Shown here: piece by piece, positions 24,941-33,711 of the stretch
Numbering within the stretch: the first letter of the stretch is position 1
Layout: the number at the start of each line of letters is the position of its first letter
Origin: Ruegeria pomeroyi
GTDB taxonomy: Bacteria; Pseudomonadota; Alphaproteobacteria; Rhodobacterales; Rhodobacteraceae
Direction of reading: 5' to 3'
Assembly: GCF_021405525.1 (NCBI RefSeq)
Contig: NZ_JAGQAG010000001.1
Location: forward strand, 930,001 to 994,000
DNA: 64,000 nucleotides
Position numbers and translations under genes: made by a program
The notes under the pieces: model-generated
Told to the model about the DNA's origin: nothing
The model's input: only the letters and a program-made list of their open reading frames with translations
Databases searched by the model: none

Positions 24941-26194
24941 TCATCCCCAGGCCTTGGCGGGCAGGATCTGGCCCACGCAATCACCAAAGCCGATGGTATA
25001 GCCATCGCCGCGCGCGTTGCCCCGCAGGGTCAGCGTGTCGCCATCCTCGATAAAGCCGCGGGTCTCGCCCGTTTCCAGCGTGAAGGGCTCGCGCCCGGCC
25101 CAACTGAGTTCCATCAGCGAACCAAACTCGGTCCGGTCCGGTCCCGAGATGGTGCCAGAGCCCAACAGATCGCCCGCATTCATCGCGCAGCCACCAATGG
25201 CGTGATGGCAGAGCTGCTCGGCCGCCGAATAGTACATGCGGCTATAGTTGGTCCTGGCGATGACCGAAGCGTGATCGGCGCCTTCGGGCTGCATCAGAAC
25301 CTCAAGCTCGATGTTGTAAAGCCCGTCCTTGCTGCCGCTCAGATAAGGCAGCAGCTGTTTTTCACGCGGCGGCGTGGGGGCGCGGAACGGCTCCAACGCG
25401 GCGGCGGTCACGATCCATGGGCTGATCGAGGTGCCGAATGCCTTGCCCTGGAACGGCCCCAGCGGCTGATACTCCCAGCCCTGGATATCGCGCGCCGACC
25501 AGTCGTTCAGCAGCACATAGCCAAAGATCATCGCATCGGCCTCGTCCACCGTGATCGGCTGGCCGAACTCGGACCCGGTGCCGACGATGGCGCCCATTTC
25601 CAGCTCGATATCGAGCCGTTTCGAGGGGCCAAAGGACGGCATTTCCGCATCGGGGGCCTTGGTCTGGCCATTGGGGCGGTGGATCGGCGTCCCCGAAACC
25701 ACGACCGAGGAGGCGCGGCCATTGTAGCCGATCGGGATATGCAGCCAGTTGGCCGGCAGATCGGGCGAACCGCGCAGGATCGCGCCCATGTTCTGAGCGT
25801 GCTGCTTGCCGGCATAGAAGTCGGTGTATTCGCTGACCACCAGCGGCATGTGCAGCGTGGCCTCGGCCATCGGGACCAGCAGCGGTTCGACAGCCTCCTG
25901 CTCTTTCGACCCTTTGGCCAAAAGCGCAGTCAACCGCTCGCGCAGGGCGGCCCAGACGGCGGGGCCTTCCTCCATCAGGTCGTTCCAATAGGGCACGTCG
26001 AACAGCGGATAGTCGGTCAGCGCGATCAGGCCCTCGGCCTCGGCGGCGGCGATGTCGAGGATCATGTCGCCGATGGCCACGCCGCAGCGGGGATCGTCCT
26101 CTCCGGTCGAGAAAACGCCATAGGGCAGGTTGTTCAGCGGAAACGGGTGATTGGCATCGTTGGCCGAAGCCACCCAGGATTTCAGAAGGGGCAT
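24941..26194 (-). CDS. fahA: Fumarylacetoacetase
   Basis: This 417-residue enzyme hydrolyses fumarylacetoacetate to fumarate and acetoacetate, the last step of homogentisate degradation. It has the N-terminal FAH domain (NNLPYGVFSTGEDDPRCGVAIG), the catalytic and metal region DFYAGKQHAQNMG, RPNGQ with LDIELEMGAIVGTG, and NDWSARDIQGWEYQPLGPF. All point to a full-length eukaryote-like FahA. It follows hmgA after a 73-bp gap that contains a hairpin. Confidence 0.95.
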   Translation of the reverse strand: MPLLKSWVASANDANHPFPLNNLPYGVFSTGEDDPRCGVAIGDMILDIAAAEAEGLIALTDYPLFDVPYWNDLMEEGPAVWAALRERLTALLAKGSKEQEAVEPLLVPMAEATLHMPLVVSEYTDFYAGKQHAQNMGAILRGSPDLPANWLHIPIGYNGRASSVVVSGTPIHRPNGQTKAPDAEMPSFGPSKRLDIELEMGAIVGTGSEFGQPITVDEADAMIFGYVLLNDWSARDIQGWEYQPLGPFQGKAFGTSISPWIVTAAALEPFRAPTPPREKQLLPYLSGSKDGLYNIELEVLMQPEGADHASVIARTNYSRMYYSAAEQLCHHAIGGCAMNAGDLLGSGTISGPDRTEFGSLMELSWAGREPFTLETGETRGFIEDGDTLTLRGNARGDGYTIGFGDCVGQILPAKAWG

Positions 26195-26227
26195 GTTGTC
26201 TCCAAACGCTTGTCACGGGCGGGGCAG

Positions 26228-26248
26228 GGATTTTTCGTCGAAAAATCC
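26228..26248. terminator. Hairpin between hmgA and fahA
   Basis: A perfect inverted repeat with 10-nt arms GGATTTTTCG and CGAAAAATCC around a single T. Its centre TTCGTCGAA is the same as that of the 5638-5664 hairpin. Being inside the operon, it probably attenuates or protects rather than fully terminates. Confidence 0.6.
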
Positions 26249-26267
26249 GGGCCCCCTCAGCCGCAGC

Positions 26268-27623
26268 CTATTTCTTGCCGGGGGTGCCGTCGAACTTCTT
26301 CTCCAGCGAGGTCCAGCAGTCGATGTAGTCGTCCTGCAATGGCGCTTCCTTGGCGGCGAATTCGGTCAGGTGCTGCGGGAAACGGGTTTCGAACATGAAC
26401 GACATGGTATGGTCCAGCTTGTCGGGGCCGAGATTGGCGTTCGACGCCTTCTCGAACGCTTCCTTGTCCGGCCCGTGCGGCAGCATCATGTTGTGCAGGC
26501 TCATCCCGCCGGGGACAAAGCCCTGCGGCTTGGCGTCATACTGGCCATAGATGTTGCCCATCAGCTCGGACATGATGTTCTTGTGATACCACGGGGGGCG
26601 GAAGGTATCTTCCATCACCATCCAGCGCTCGCGGAACAGGACAAAGTCGATATTGGCGGTGCCCGGCACGCCCGACGGCGCGGTCAGCACGGTGAAGATC
26701 GACGGATCGGGATGGTCGAACAGGATCGCGCCCACCGGGCAATAATTGCGTAGGTCGTATTTGACCGGGGCGTAATTGCCGTGCCAGGCCACAACGTCCA
26801 GCGGGCTGTGACCGATCCGGGTGGTGTGGAACTGGCCGCACCATTTCACGGTCACGGTCGAGGGCGCCTCGCGATCTTCGAACGCGGCCACCGGCGATTT
26901 GAAATCGCGCGGATTGGCCATGCAGTTGGCGCCGATCGGGCCACGGCCCGGAAGCTCGAACTTCTGGCCGTAATTCTCGCAGACAAAGCCACGGCAGGGG
27001 CCTTCCAACACCTCGACCCGGTAGACCAGGCCGCGCGGCAGGATGACGATTTCCTTGGGTTCGACGTCGATGATGCCCAGCTCGGTGGCAAAGCGCAGCC
27101 GGCCCTCTTGCGGGACCACCAGCAGCTCGCTGTCGGCGGAGAAGAAATAGTCGTCGACCATCGACTCGGTGACCAGATAGATATGGCTGGCCATGCCCAC
27201 CTGGGTGTTCACATCCCCGGCGGTGGTCATGGTGCGCATGCCAGTGAGCCAGGTCAGCCCCGCGCCCGAATGTGCCACCGGGTCCCAACGGTACTGGCCC
27301 AGGCTGATCACATCGGGGTCGATACAGGGGGCCGATTTCCAATAGGGCAGGTCGATCTTTTCATAGCGGTGCGAATGCTTGACCGAGGGCCGGATGCGAT
27401 AGCACCAGGTGCGCTCGGGGCGGGTCGCGGTAAAGGCGGTGCCACTCAGCTGTTCGCCATAAAGGCCATAGTTGCATTTCTGCGGGCTGTTCATGCCCTG
27501 GGGCAGGGCGCCGGGCAGCGCCTCGGTCTCGAAATCGTTGCCCCAGCCCGGCATGTAACCTTCGGTCGTGCCGGCGGGCGTCGCGGCCTGCGTCAGCAGA
27601 TGGGGGTCTGTCGGTCGGTTCAT
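26268..27623 (-). CDS. hmgA: Homogentisate 1,2-dioxygenase
   Basis: This 451-residue non-haem iron dioxygenase opens homogentisate to 4-maleylacetoacetate. Recognisable text includes [18 protein letters not shown] near the N-terminus, [18 protein letters not shown], and the C-terminal cupin with [14 protein letters not shown] (His and Glu iron ligands) and [16 protein letters not shown]. It is first in its operon and divergent from a MarR regulator 58 bp away, which probably controls it. Confidence 0.97.
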   Translation of the reverse strand: MNRPTDPHLLTQAATPAGTTEGYMPGWGNDFETEALPGALPQGMNSPQKCNYGLYGEQLSGTAFTATRPERTWCYRIRPSVKHSHRYEKIDLPYWKSAPCIDPDVISLGQYRWDPVAHSGAGLTWLTGMRTMTTAGDVNTQVGMASHIYLVTESMVDDYFFSADSELLVVPQEGRLRFATELGIIDVEPKEIVILPRGLVYRVEVLEGPCRGFVCENYGQKFELPGRGPIGANCMANPRDFKSPVAAFEDREAPSTVTVKWCGQFHTTRIGHSPLDVVAWHGNYAPVKYDLRNYCPVGAILFDHPDPSIFTVLTAPSGVPGTANIDFVLFRERWMVMEDTFRPPWYHKNIMSELMGNIYGQYDAKPQGFVPGGMSLHNMMLPHGPDKEAFEKASNANLGPDKLDHTMSFMFETRFPQHLTEFAAKEAPLQDDYIDCWTSLEKKFDGTPGKK

Positions 27624-27657
27624 GTCGCGTGTCTCCGGTAATCTGCTTGCGGATTAA

Positions 27658-27675
27658 TAGTTGATTTTGTAACTA
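27658..27675. promoter_or_regulatory. Candidate MarR operator between hmgA and marR
   Basis: TAGTT-N8-AACTA forms an 18-bp inverted repeat in the AT-rich 58-bp gap, 6 bp before the marR ATG and 34 bp from the hmgA start. Size, symmetry and position are typical of MarR-family operators, which would imply autoregulation and control of hmgA. Inferred only. Confidence 0.55.
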
Positions 27676-27681
27676 ACAAGC

Positions 27682-28134
27682 ATGACAGAGACCAATTTAC
27701 CCGAAAATGATGACTTTGAGTTGCGAAGTTTCCTGCCATTCCTGCTGAATCAGGCGGCCGAGCAGAGTTCTTTGGAGTTTCAGCAGGTCTACAAGAATCG
27801 CTATGGCATGCTGCGGACAGAGTGGCGGGTGCTGTTTCACCTGGGAAATTCCGGCGAGATGACGGCCAAGCAGATTGGCGATCTGGCGCTGATCCACAAG
27901 ACAAAGGTCAGCCGCGCGGTCGCCAAGCTGGGGCAACGGCGTTATCTTACACGCACTCGTGATGAGCGCGACCGCCGGTCCGAGCGTTTGGCATTGACCC
28001 CGACGGGAGAGGCGGTCTACCGCGAGTTGCGCGGCATTGCCGAGCAGTATGACGCACGGATGGCGGCCAAGTTCACCAAGGGCGAGGTGGCACTGTTGCG
28101 GGTCATGCTGCGGCGTTTGGCAGCGATGGAGTGA
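27682..28134 (+). CDS. MarR family transcriptional regulator, likely homogentisate operon regulator
   Basis: This 150-residue winged-helix protein has the MarR pattern: MLRTEWRVLFHLGNSGEMTAKQI, then a recognition helix region HKTKVSRAVAKLGQRRYL and the wing RDERDRRSERLALTPTGEAV. It is divergent from hmgA over 58 bp. The effector could be homogentisate or a precursor, as with HmgR-type regulators, though those belong to other families. No strong Shine-Dalgarno is seen before the ATG. Confidence 0.88.
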   Translation: MTETNLPENDDFELRSFLPFLLNQAAEQSSLEFQQVYKNRYGMLRTEWRVLFHLGNSGEMTAKQIGDLALIHKTKVSRAVAKLGQRRYLTRTRDERDRRSERLALTPTGEAVYRELRGIAEQYDARMAAKFTKGEVALLRVMLRRLAAME

Positions 28135-28208
28135 CCCTCGAAACCGGGGGTGTGACCGCATAGATAGATCCCGTGACAGGCGCAGGTGCCACGGGGCTGG
28201 AGAGACAT

Positions 28209-29456
28209 ATGGATGCGGCAGGGCAATTTCACGCAGAGGCGGATGCCTCTTCGGTACAGCTGATCTCGTGGCTGCTGCAACGCGGTCTCGAAGGCGCGCG
28301 GCAGGACGAATTGCTGCATGGCTATTGCGAGCGGCTGGTGGAACTTGGCGTGCCGCTCTATCGCCTGCATGTGGCGCAGAGCGCGTTTCATCCGAAATAT
28401 GGCGGGCTCGGATTCAACTGGTTCCGTGAACAGGGGGTATCCAGCGAGGAATACGGCTATACCGAGACCCCGAACGCGGCCTGGATACGCAGTCCGCTCT
28501 ATCACCTGCTCGACAGCGGCGAGCAGGAGTATCGGGAACGTCTGCTGGACAGCAATGTCGACAGCCGCTTTCCGCTGCTCAACGAGTTGCGCGAGCGTGG
28601 GGCGACCGATTATTTCGCCGCTGGCGTGATCCTGGAAAAACGCGCGCATTTCGAGCGTATCGACCCGGCGAACACGCCCGAAGGGGTGCTGATCTCGTGG
28701 ACGAGCAACGGGCCGGACGGGTTCTCGGACACCGATCTGCGGCTGGTGCGCGAGTCGCTGCCGCAGCTGGCGCTGGCGCTGAAATCGGCGGCCAACCGGC
28801 AGATGGCTGGCGACCTTCTTCAGGTCTATCTGGGGCGCGACGCGGGGCGGCGGGTGTTGTCAGGAGAGATCCAGCGCGGATCGCTCCAGCAGATCGACGC
28901 GGTGCTGTGTTACTTTGACCTCAAGGACTTCACCGCACTGACCGAACGCACACCGGGGCCCGAGCTGATCGCGATGCTGAACGACTATTTCGGCATGGCG
29001 GTGGCGATCATCCAGGAGCATGGTGGCAATATCCTGAAATTCCTGGGCGATGGGATCCTTGCCATGTTCAACCTTGAGACGCCCGAACAGTCGGCAGCGG
29101 CAGGGCTGGACGCAGTGGTGCAGATGCGCCGTTGCATGGAGCAGAAGAACGCCGAGCGTCAGGCCCAGGGAGAGACCACGACCGGGGTCACGCTGGCCCT
29201 GCATGCGGGCGAGATCCTCTATGGCAATATCGGCGCCGAGAACCGGCTGGATTTCACCGTGATCGGTCCGGCGGTCAACCTGACGGTGCGCCTGTCCGGC
29301 CTGCACCGGTCGGTCGGGCGCAACATCATCCTGTCCGAACCGGTGGCCGAGATCGCGGGCCATACGGCGCATGATCTGGTCAGCCTGGGCAGGTACATGC
29401 TGCGTGGCGTGTCCGAACCGCAGGAACTCTATACCATCTACGAAGCGCCCGCCTGA
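28209..29456 (+). CDS. Class III adenylate/guanylate cyclase with N-terminal sensor region
   Basis: This 415-residue protein has an N-terminal region of about 225 residues without membrane segments, followed by a class III cyclase domain. Both metal aspartates are visible (YFDLKDFTALTER and KFLGDGILAMF). The purine-selecting Lys and Asp (KFLGD and NRLDFTVIG) and the catalytic Asn/Arg pair in AVNLTVRLSGL are also present, so it should be active, probably making cAMP. GGAGAG precedes the ATG at 28209. Its stop abuts the mipZ stop with no spacer (TGATCA). The N-terminal region may sense a ligand; its family is not recognised. Confidence 0.85.
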   Translation: MDAAGQFHAEADASSVQLISWLLQRGLEGARQDELLHGYCERLVELGVPLYRLHVAQSAFHPKYGGLGFNWFREQGVSSEEYGYTETPNAAWIRSPLYHLLDSGEQEYRERLLDSNVDSRFPLLNELRERGATDYFAAGVILEKRAHFERIDPANTPEGVLISWTSNGPDGFSDTDLRLVRESLPQLALALKSAANRQMAGDLLQVYLGRDAGRRVLSGEIQRGSLQQIDAVLCYFDLKDFTALTERTPGPELIAMLNDYFGMAVAIIQEHGGNILKFLGDGILAMFNLETPEQSAAAGLDAVVQMRRCMEQKNAERQAQGETTTGVTLALHAGEILYGNIGAENRLDFTVIGPAVNLTVRLSGLHRSVGRNIILSEPVAEIAGHTAHDLVSLGRYMLRGVSEPQELYTIYEAPA

Positions 29457-30266
29457 TCAGAAATCGATCTCGACGCCGGGCAGTTGCAGCGCTTTCATCA
29501 TGTCGCGCAGCTCTTGCCGGGCGGCGATGTTCGAGATGTTGAGCTGCTTGACCCCAACGTCCTTGAGGTCAAGGAGCGTCAGCCCGCGCGGAAACAGTTC
29601 ACGAAAGATCACGCGCTCCGAGAAACCGGGTGCGATACGGAACCCGATGCGGCTGGCCAGCATCTCGATGGCGCGTTCCATCTTTTCCTTGTTGACCATG
29701 CGCTGGGTGCCGACGCGGTTGCGCACCACGACCCAGTCGATCGGTTTCAGCCCGGCCTGCGCCCGCAATTGGCGGGCGTTCCAGACCATTTCGGAATAGA
29801 CCGAGGGGCCAAGGATCTTTTCGCCGCTGGAATCGATCCGCGCCAGCAGGTCGAAATCGACGAAACTGTCGTTCAGCGGGGTGACCAGCGTGTCGGCCAG
29901 CGAATGCGCCACCTGGCTCAGCCTTGTATGTGAGCCGGGGCAGTCGATCAGGATGAAATCGCTGTCTGCCTCGAGCCGTGCCACCGCAGCGGACAGGCGA
30001 TGGTCGAACACGTTCTCGCCCGGCTTCAGCGAGGCCGGGTCGATCTCGGGCAGGTCGTGGTTGCGGGGCGAGGGCAGGTCCAGCCCTGATGCCTTGTTGA
30101 AGGCCGCGCGGTTCTCGAAATAGCGGCCCAGGCTGCGCTGGCGCAGATCCAGGTCCAGCGTGTTGACCTTGTAGCCCAGCCGCGCCAGCGCGCTGGCCAC
30201 ATGCATGGATACGGTGGATTTGCCCGCGCCGCCCTTTTCGTTGCCGACGACGATGATATGCGCCAT
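29457..30266 (-). CDS. mipZ: MipZ, ParA-like division plane positioning ATPase
   Basis: This 269-residue ATPase forms a gradient from the chromosome origin region via ParB and inhibits FtsZ near the poles. It has the deviant Walker A GNEKGGAGKST (residues 8-18), LDLDLRQRSLGRYFENR, the Walker B region FILIDCPGSHTRL and TPLNDSFVDFDLL. The end includes ERVIFRELFPRGLTLLDL. These are diagnostic of MipZ rather than ParA or MinD. It is monocistronic here, convergent with the cyclase. Confidence 0.93.
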   Translation of the reverse strand: MAHIIVVGNEKGGAGKSTVSMHVASALARLGYKVNTLDLDLRQRSLGRYFENRAAFNKASGLDLPSPRNHDLPEIDPASLKPGENVFDHRLSAAVARLEADSDFILIDCPGSHTRLSQVAHSLADTLVTPLNDSFVDFDLLARIDSSGEKILGPSVYSEMVWNARQLRAQAGLKPIDWVVVRNRVGTQRMVNKEKMERAIEMLASRIGFRIAPGFSERVIFRELFPRGLTLLDLKDVGVKQLNISNIAARQELRDMMKALQLPGVEIDF

Positions 30267-30421
30267 TGCCTGCGTCCCCTGATCTCCGAACCTTTGTCGG
30301 CACGGTATTGGGGCATACTATATGTTGTGTCTGGGATGAAGGGAAGCGCAGACAAACGCAACGGTCAGATATTAGTAATGTCTTCTTGCAGACACGCTGC
30401 AAAACGCTGTGCAGAACTGGG

Positions 30422-30486
30422 GGGCGCGCGCGACGGGGCGCTTCTGACCGGTGAAGTTCCATTGGTCAGAGGATTGACGCGCGCCC
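30422..30486. other. Nested two-level hairpin downstream of the first RTX gene
   Basis: Outer arms GGGCGCGCG (30422-30430) and CGCGCGCCC (30478-30486) enclose inner arms CTGACC (30444-30449) and GGTCAG (30464-30469). The element is in the 247-bp gap between the mipZ start and the RTX stop. No T tract follows, so it is either a Rho-independent terminator of unusual form, an mRNA end-protection structure or a small structured RNA. The rest of the gap is AT-rich and should hold the mipZ promoter. Confidence 0.45.
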
Positions 30487-30513
30487 ACCCTGTCTGTGAT
30501 GACCCAAGCCTCC

Positions 30514-30980
30514 TTAGGCCAGCAGGTCGAACACCTCCTTGCCGATCTGGAGGTTGATCTCGCTCTGCCCCTCACCGTCCACAAGCGCCCAGATGATCTG
30601 ACCGGTGGGCTTGTAGATCACGAACGCCTCCTGCACGTCGTCATCGCCCGAGCGTTCGCCCTCGGCATTGGCGGTATGGGCCAGGTTGATCTGGAACTGG
30701 TCGGCAGTGGCGCCGGCCTGGCCAAAGACCAGCACGTCGCCCTCGGCGGCGTTGTAGTCCTGCACCCAGTCCGAGCCGTGATCGAAGACGCCCAGATGAT
30801 AGAACTTATCTGCTCCGGTGCCGCCGTTGATCCGATCATAGCCGAAGCCACCATTGACGAAATCGTTGCCGTCGCCGCCGAACACCAGGTCGGAATAGGC
30901 CGAGCCGGTGATCACGTCGTCGCCTTCCTGACCCTGCAGCTCGTCCACGCCGAAACCGCCCGCGATGGTGTCGTTGCCGG
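30514..30980 (-). repeat. 467-bp near-identical repeat, copy 1 (3' end of first RTX gene)
   Basis: This segment aligns without gaps to 33245-33711 at a constant offset of 2731 bp. Stretches of more than 120 bp are identical, including third codon positions, separated by a more divergent patch near 30770-30845. It encodes the last 155 residues of both RTX proteins. Confidence 0.9.
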
Positions 30981-32964
30981 CCATGCCGTAGATCAGATCG
31001 TTGCCATAGCCACCGTCCAGACGGTCATTGCCGTTGCCCCCGTAGATCACGTCGCGCAGATCCTCGGTGGACCCGCCACCGAGAATGTTGTCGTCGCCAT
31101 CACCACCATTGATCGTGTCCGCACCGTCGCCGCCATCAAGGGAGTCGTTACCGTCATCGCCGCGCAGGGTGTCATTGCCAGAACCGCCATCAATGGTGTC
31201 ATCGCCACCGCCGCCGCTGATCTTGTCGTCGCCGCCGCCAGCGATCACTTCTTCGCTGTCATCGCCTCCGGTCAGGGTTTCAGACGTTCCGCCGCCAACA
31301 ATTGTTCCCGGGGTGGGGAAGAGGTCGGCGATCTTGACCGACGCATCGTTGAAACCCAGTTCCTCGACATTGACCAGGGTGTCGGTGCCAAGGGAAGAAA
31401 CAACCTGGATCGACCCGTCGCCGTTCTGGGTAATGGTTGCGTCGGCCTCGTTGACGCCCCAGAACTCGGCCCTGTCGAATCCGCTGCCGCCGTCGATCCG
31501 GTCATCGCCTGCTTCGCCCACCAGGGTATCGTCGCCTCCGCGGCCATTGATCGTGTCGTTGCCGCCTCTGCCGTTGATCTGATTGTTGTTGCCATTGCCC
31601 TGCAACAGGTCGGCGTCATTGCGAGAGCCGTTGATATTCTCGATGCCGGTAATCGAATGAGTGAAGCTGGTGCCGCGCCACGTTCCGGTCGCAGTGCCTG
31701 CGGCCAGATCGACCTCAACGGCGTCCACCCTGTTCCTGTCATAGCGCACCCAATCATTGCCTGCGCCGCCGTCCAGCGTATCGTTCCCTGCCATCAGGAT
31801 GAAGCGTTCGTCGGCCGACGAGCCGATGATCCGGTCCGCCTGCATCGAGCCACGCAGCTCGGTAGCGGTGCCGGTTACCGTGTCGGTGCCGCCGTGGCCG
31901 TCCTGAATGATTCCGGTCGCCAGATTAGCCACGATCCCGGCGGGCGAGTCGCGATAGTCGAGCCGCGTGACACCGTCGCTGGCCCCGATATTGATCTGGT
32001 CGTTGCCACCCAATCCGCGCACCTGAGCGAAGCCATCCATTACGCTGGTGATGTTGAGCGTGTCGGCGAAGTTGGTACCCCAAATCGCCAACCCATCGGC
32101 CAGCATCGCCGAGGCTGGGTTCAGCAGAATGGTTGAACCGCCAGCCCCCTTGTCGATACGTCCGACATTGGTGGTGCCGTTGACATTTGCAGTGATGCCG
32201 GCGGTCAGCCCGTCATTGTGAGCGATCTCGGCATACGAGTCGGTAATATCGGAGAGATCCACCACGTCCCGTCCGGTGCCGGTGTCGATGTTGACCTCGA
32301 CAAAACCGCTTTCCCCGTCGACCAGAACCAGATCGTCGCCGGCCAGCGTACGTATCTCATCATAGCCGCCACCGCCGACGGTTACATAATCGTTGCCGTT
32401 ACCTGTGGTGATCGTATTGTCATTGGTATCGAAGCTGTCGATGATCTGCCCAGTATGAGCGATCCCTCTCGTGAGAGAAGAGAGCGGGATCGATGCGCCC
32501 GGGCCGAATGGACCGCTGGTAACCGGGCCGACACCTGTGATTTGCCCATCGAGCGCTTTCCAGCCGGCGACCGGATCCGCTAGGGCAGGGACATCGGGGA
32601 TGCTCGCCCCACCCAGGCTGAAATACCAGTCGGTTGCGGGTTGTCCAGCTGGTGCTTCGGTAAAGGCAAGAACATACGATGTTGCGCCAGAAAACTGGAC
32701 GAAGCCGAAGTAGCTATCGGTTGTATCCAAGTCACCGCCCAGAAGGTCGATGCTTGTGGCTCCTGGAACGTTGCCAATGATCAGTGGCAGGGGCTCGTCA
32801 TCGGGATTGGGCACGGGATTGGCCGGGGTCTCGAACTGATAAGTCAAGTTCGGTGAGACTCCGTCCGGCATGGTCACTGTGATAGACGTGTCGGTTACAC
32901 TGGCCACATTGTCGTCAGCGTCGAACTGAACCTGGTAGCCAAGTAGAGTATAAGGTGTGGGCAT
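30514..32964 (-). CDS. RTX (hemolysin-type calcium-binding) protein, probable type I secreted
   Basis: This 816-residue acidic protein lacks an N-terminal signal peptide. The first 180 residues form an unassigned N-terminal region. From about residue 185 there are many glycine/aspartate nonapeptides (for example GGAGNDW, GRGGNDTINGRGGDDTL, GGGGDDTIDGGSGNDTL) that fold into calcium-binding beta-rolls. A LVNVEELGFND segment interrupts them near residue 530. The last 120 residues (DHGSDWVQDYNAAEGDVLVFG to KEVFDLLA) are a conserved secretion-competent end. No transporter genes are nearby. The start MPTPYTLLGY follows AGAGGACGGAT. Function is unknown; adhesion or surface-layer roles are possible. 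Confidence 0.85.
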   Translation of the reverse strand: MPTPYTLLGYQVQFDADDNVASVTDTSITVTMPDGVSPNLTYQFETPANPVPNPDDEPLPLIIGNVPGATSIDLLGGDLDTTDSYFGFVQFSGATSYVLAFTEAPAGQPATDWYFSLGGASIPDVPALADPVAGWKALDGQITGVGPVTSGPFGPGASIPLSSLTRGIAHTGQIIDSFDTNDNTITTGNGNDYVTVGGGGYDEIRTLAGDDLVLVDGESGFVEVNIDTGTGRDVVDLSDITDSYAEIAHNDGLTAGITANVNGTTNVGRIDKGAGGSTILLNPASAMLADGLAIWGTNFADTLNITSVMDGFAQVRGLGGNDQINIGASDGVTRLDYRDSPAGIVANLATGIIQDGHGGTDTVTGTATELRGSMQADRIIGSSADERFILMAGNDTLDGGAGNDWVRYDRNRVDAVEVDLAAGTATGTWRGTSFTHSITGIENINGSRNDADLLQGNGNNNQINGRGGNDTINGRGGDDTLVGEAGDDRIDGGSGFDRAEFWGVNEADATITQNGDGSIQVVSSLGTDTLVNVEELGFNDASVKIADLFPTPGTIVGGGTSETLTGGDDSEEVIAGGGDDKISGGGGDDTIDGGSGNDTLRGDDGNDSLDGGDGADTINGGDGDDNILGGGSTEDLRDVIYGGNGNDRLDGGYGNDLIYGMAGNDTIAGGFGVDELQGQEGDDVITGSAYSDLVFGGDGNDFVNGGFGYDRINGGTGADKFYHLGVFDHGSDWVQDYNAAEGDVLVFGQAGATADQFQINLAHTANAEGERSGDDDVQEAFVIYKPTGQIIWALVDGEGQSEINLQIGKEVFDLLA

Positions 32965-33244
32965 ATCCGTCCTCTCAGATGCGTTTGATCGCGTTTCGGA
33001 CCGGTAGGGGCCAGAGCTCGGCACCGCGCAAAGCGGTGCCCACTGTGTTGTTAGAGCGTATTGGAGAAGCTTTTATTGGTTATGGTGACTGATTGGTTTC
33101 AGCCTTCCTGCTCTGTTTACCCCTCAGGTCTTCTTTTGAGATCACACTATCCCGAGAAGCACCTCGGTCAAGCGTATCGGTTGGAAAAATGCCGAATTTT
33201 TCGGGATAATGTCATTCTTGCCAATACAGCCGCCCGCGCCCCGG
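32965..33244. promoter_or_regulatory. Gap between the two RTX genes
   Basis: These 280 AT-richer bases carry the promoter of the first RTX gene. Near the second RTX stop, CCGAA-TTT-TTCGG (33192-33204), followed on the minus strand by CATTTTTCC, is a weak terminator candidate. I see no gene here. Confidence 0.4.
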
Positions 33245-33711
33245 TCAGGCCAGCAGGTCGAACACCTCCTTGCCGATCTGGAGGTTGATCTCGCTCTGTC
33301 CCTCGCCATCGACCAGCGCCCAGATGATCTGGCCGGTGGGCTTGTAGATCACGAACGCCTCCTGCACGTCGTCATCGCCCGAGCGTTCGCCCTCGGCATT
33401 GGCGGTATGGGCCAGGTTGATCTGGAACTGGTCGGCAGTGGCGCCGGCCTGGCCAAAGACCAGCACGTCGCCCTCGGCGGCGTTGTAGTCCTGCACCCAG
33501 TCCGAGCCGTGATCGAAGATGCCGAGGTGATAGAACTTGTCGGCGCCCGAACCGCCGTTGATCCGGTCATGGCCAAAGCCGCCATTGACGAAATCGTTGC
33601 CGTCGCCGCCGAACACCAGGTCGGAATAGGCCGAGCCGGTGATCACGTCGTCGCCTTCCTGACCCTGCAGCTCGTCCACGCCGAAACCGCCCGCGATGGT
33701 GTCGTTGCCGG
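33245..33711 (-). repeat. 467-bp near-identical repeat, copy 2 (3' end of second RTX gene)
   Basis: Partner of 30514-30980. The identity ends abruptly at GTCGTTGCCGG, beyond which the two genes differ although both continue to encode RTX repeats. This is what gene conversion or recent partial duplication would leave. Confidence 0.9.
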
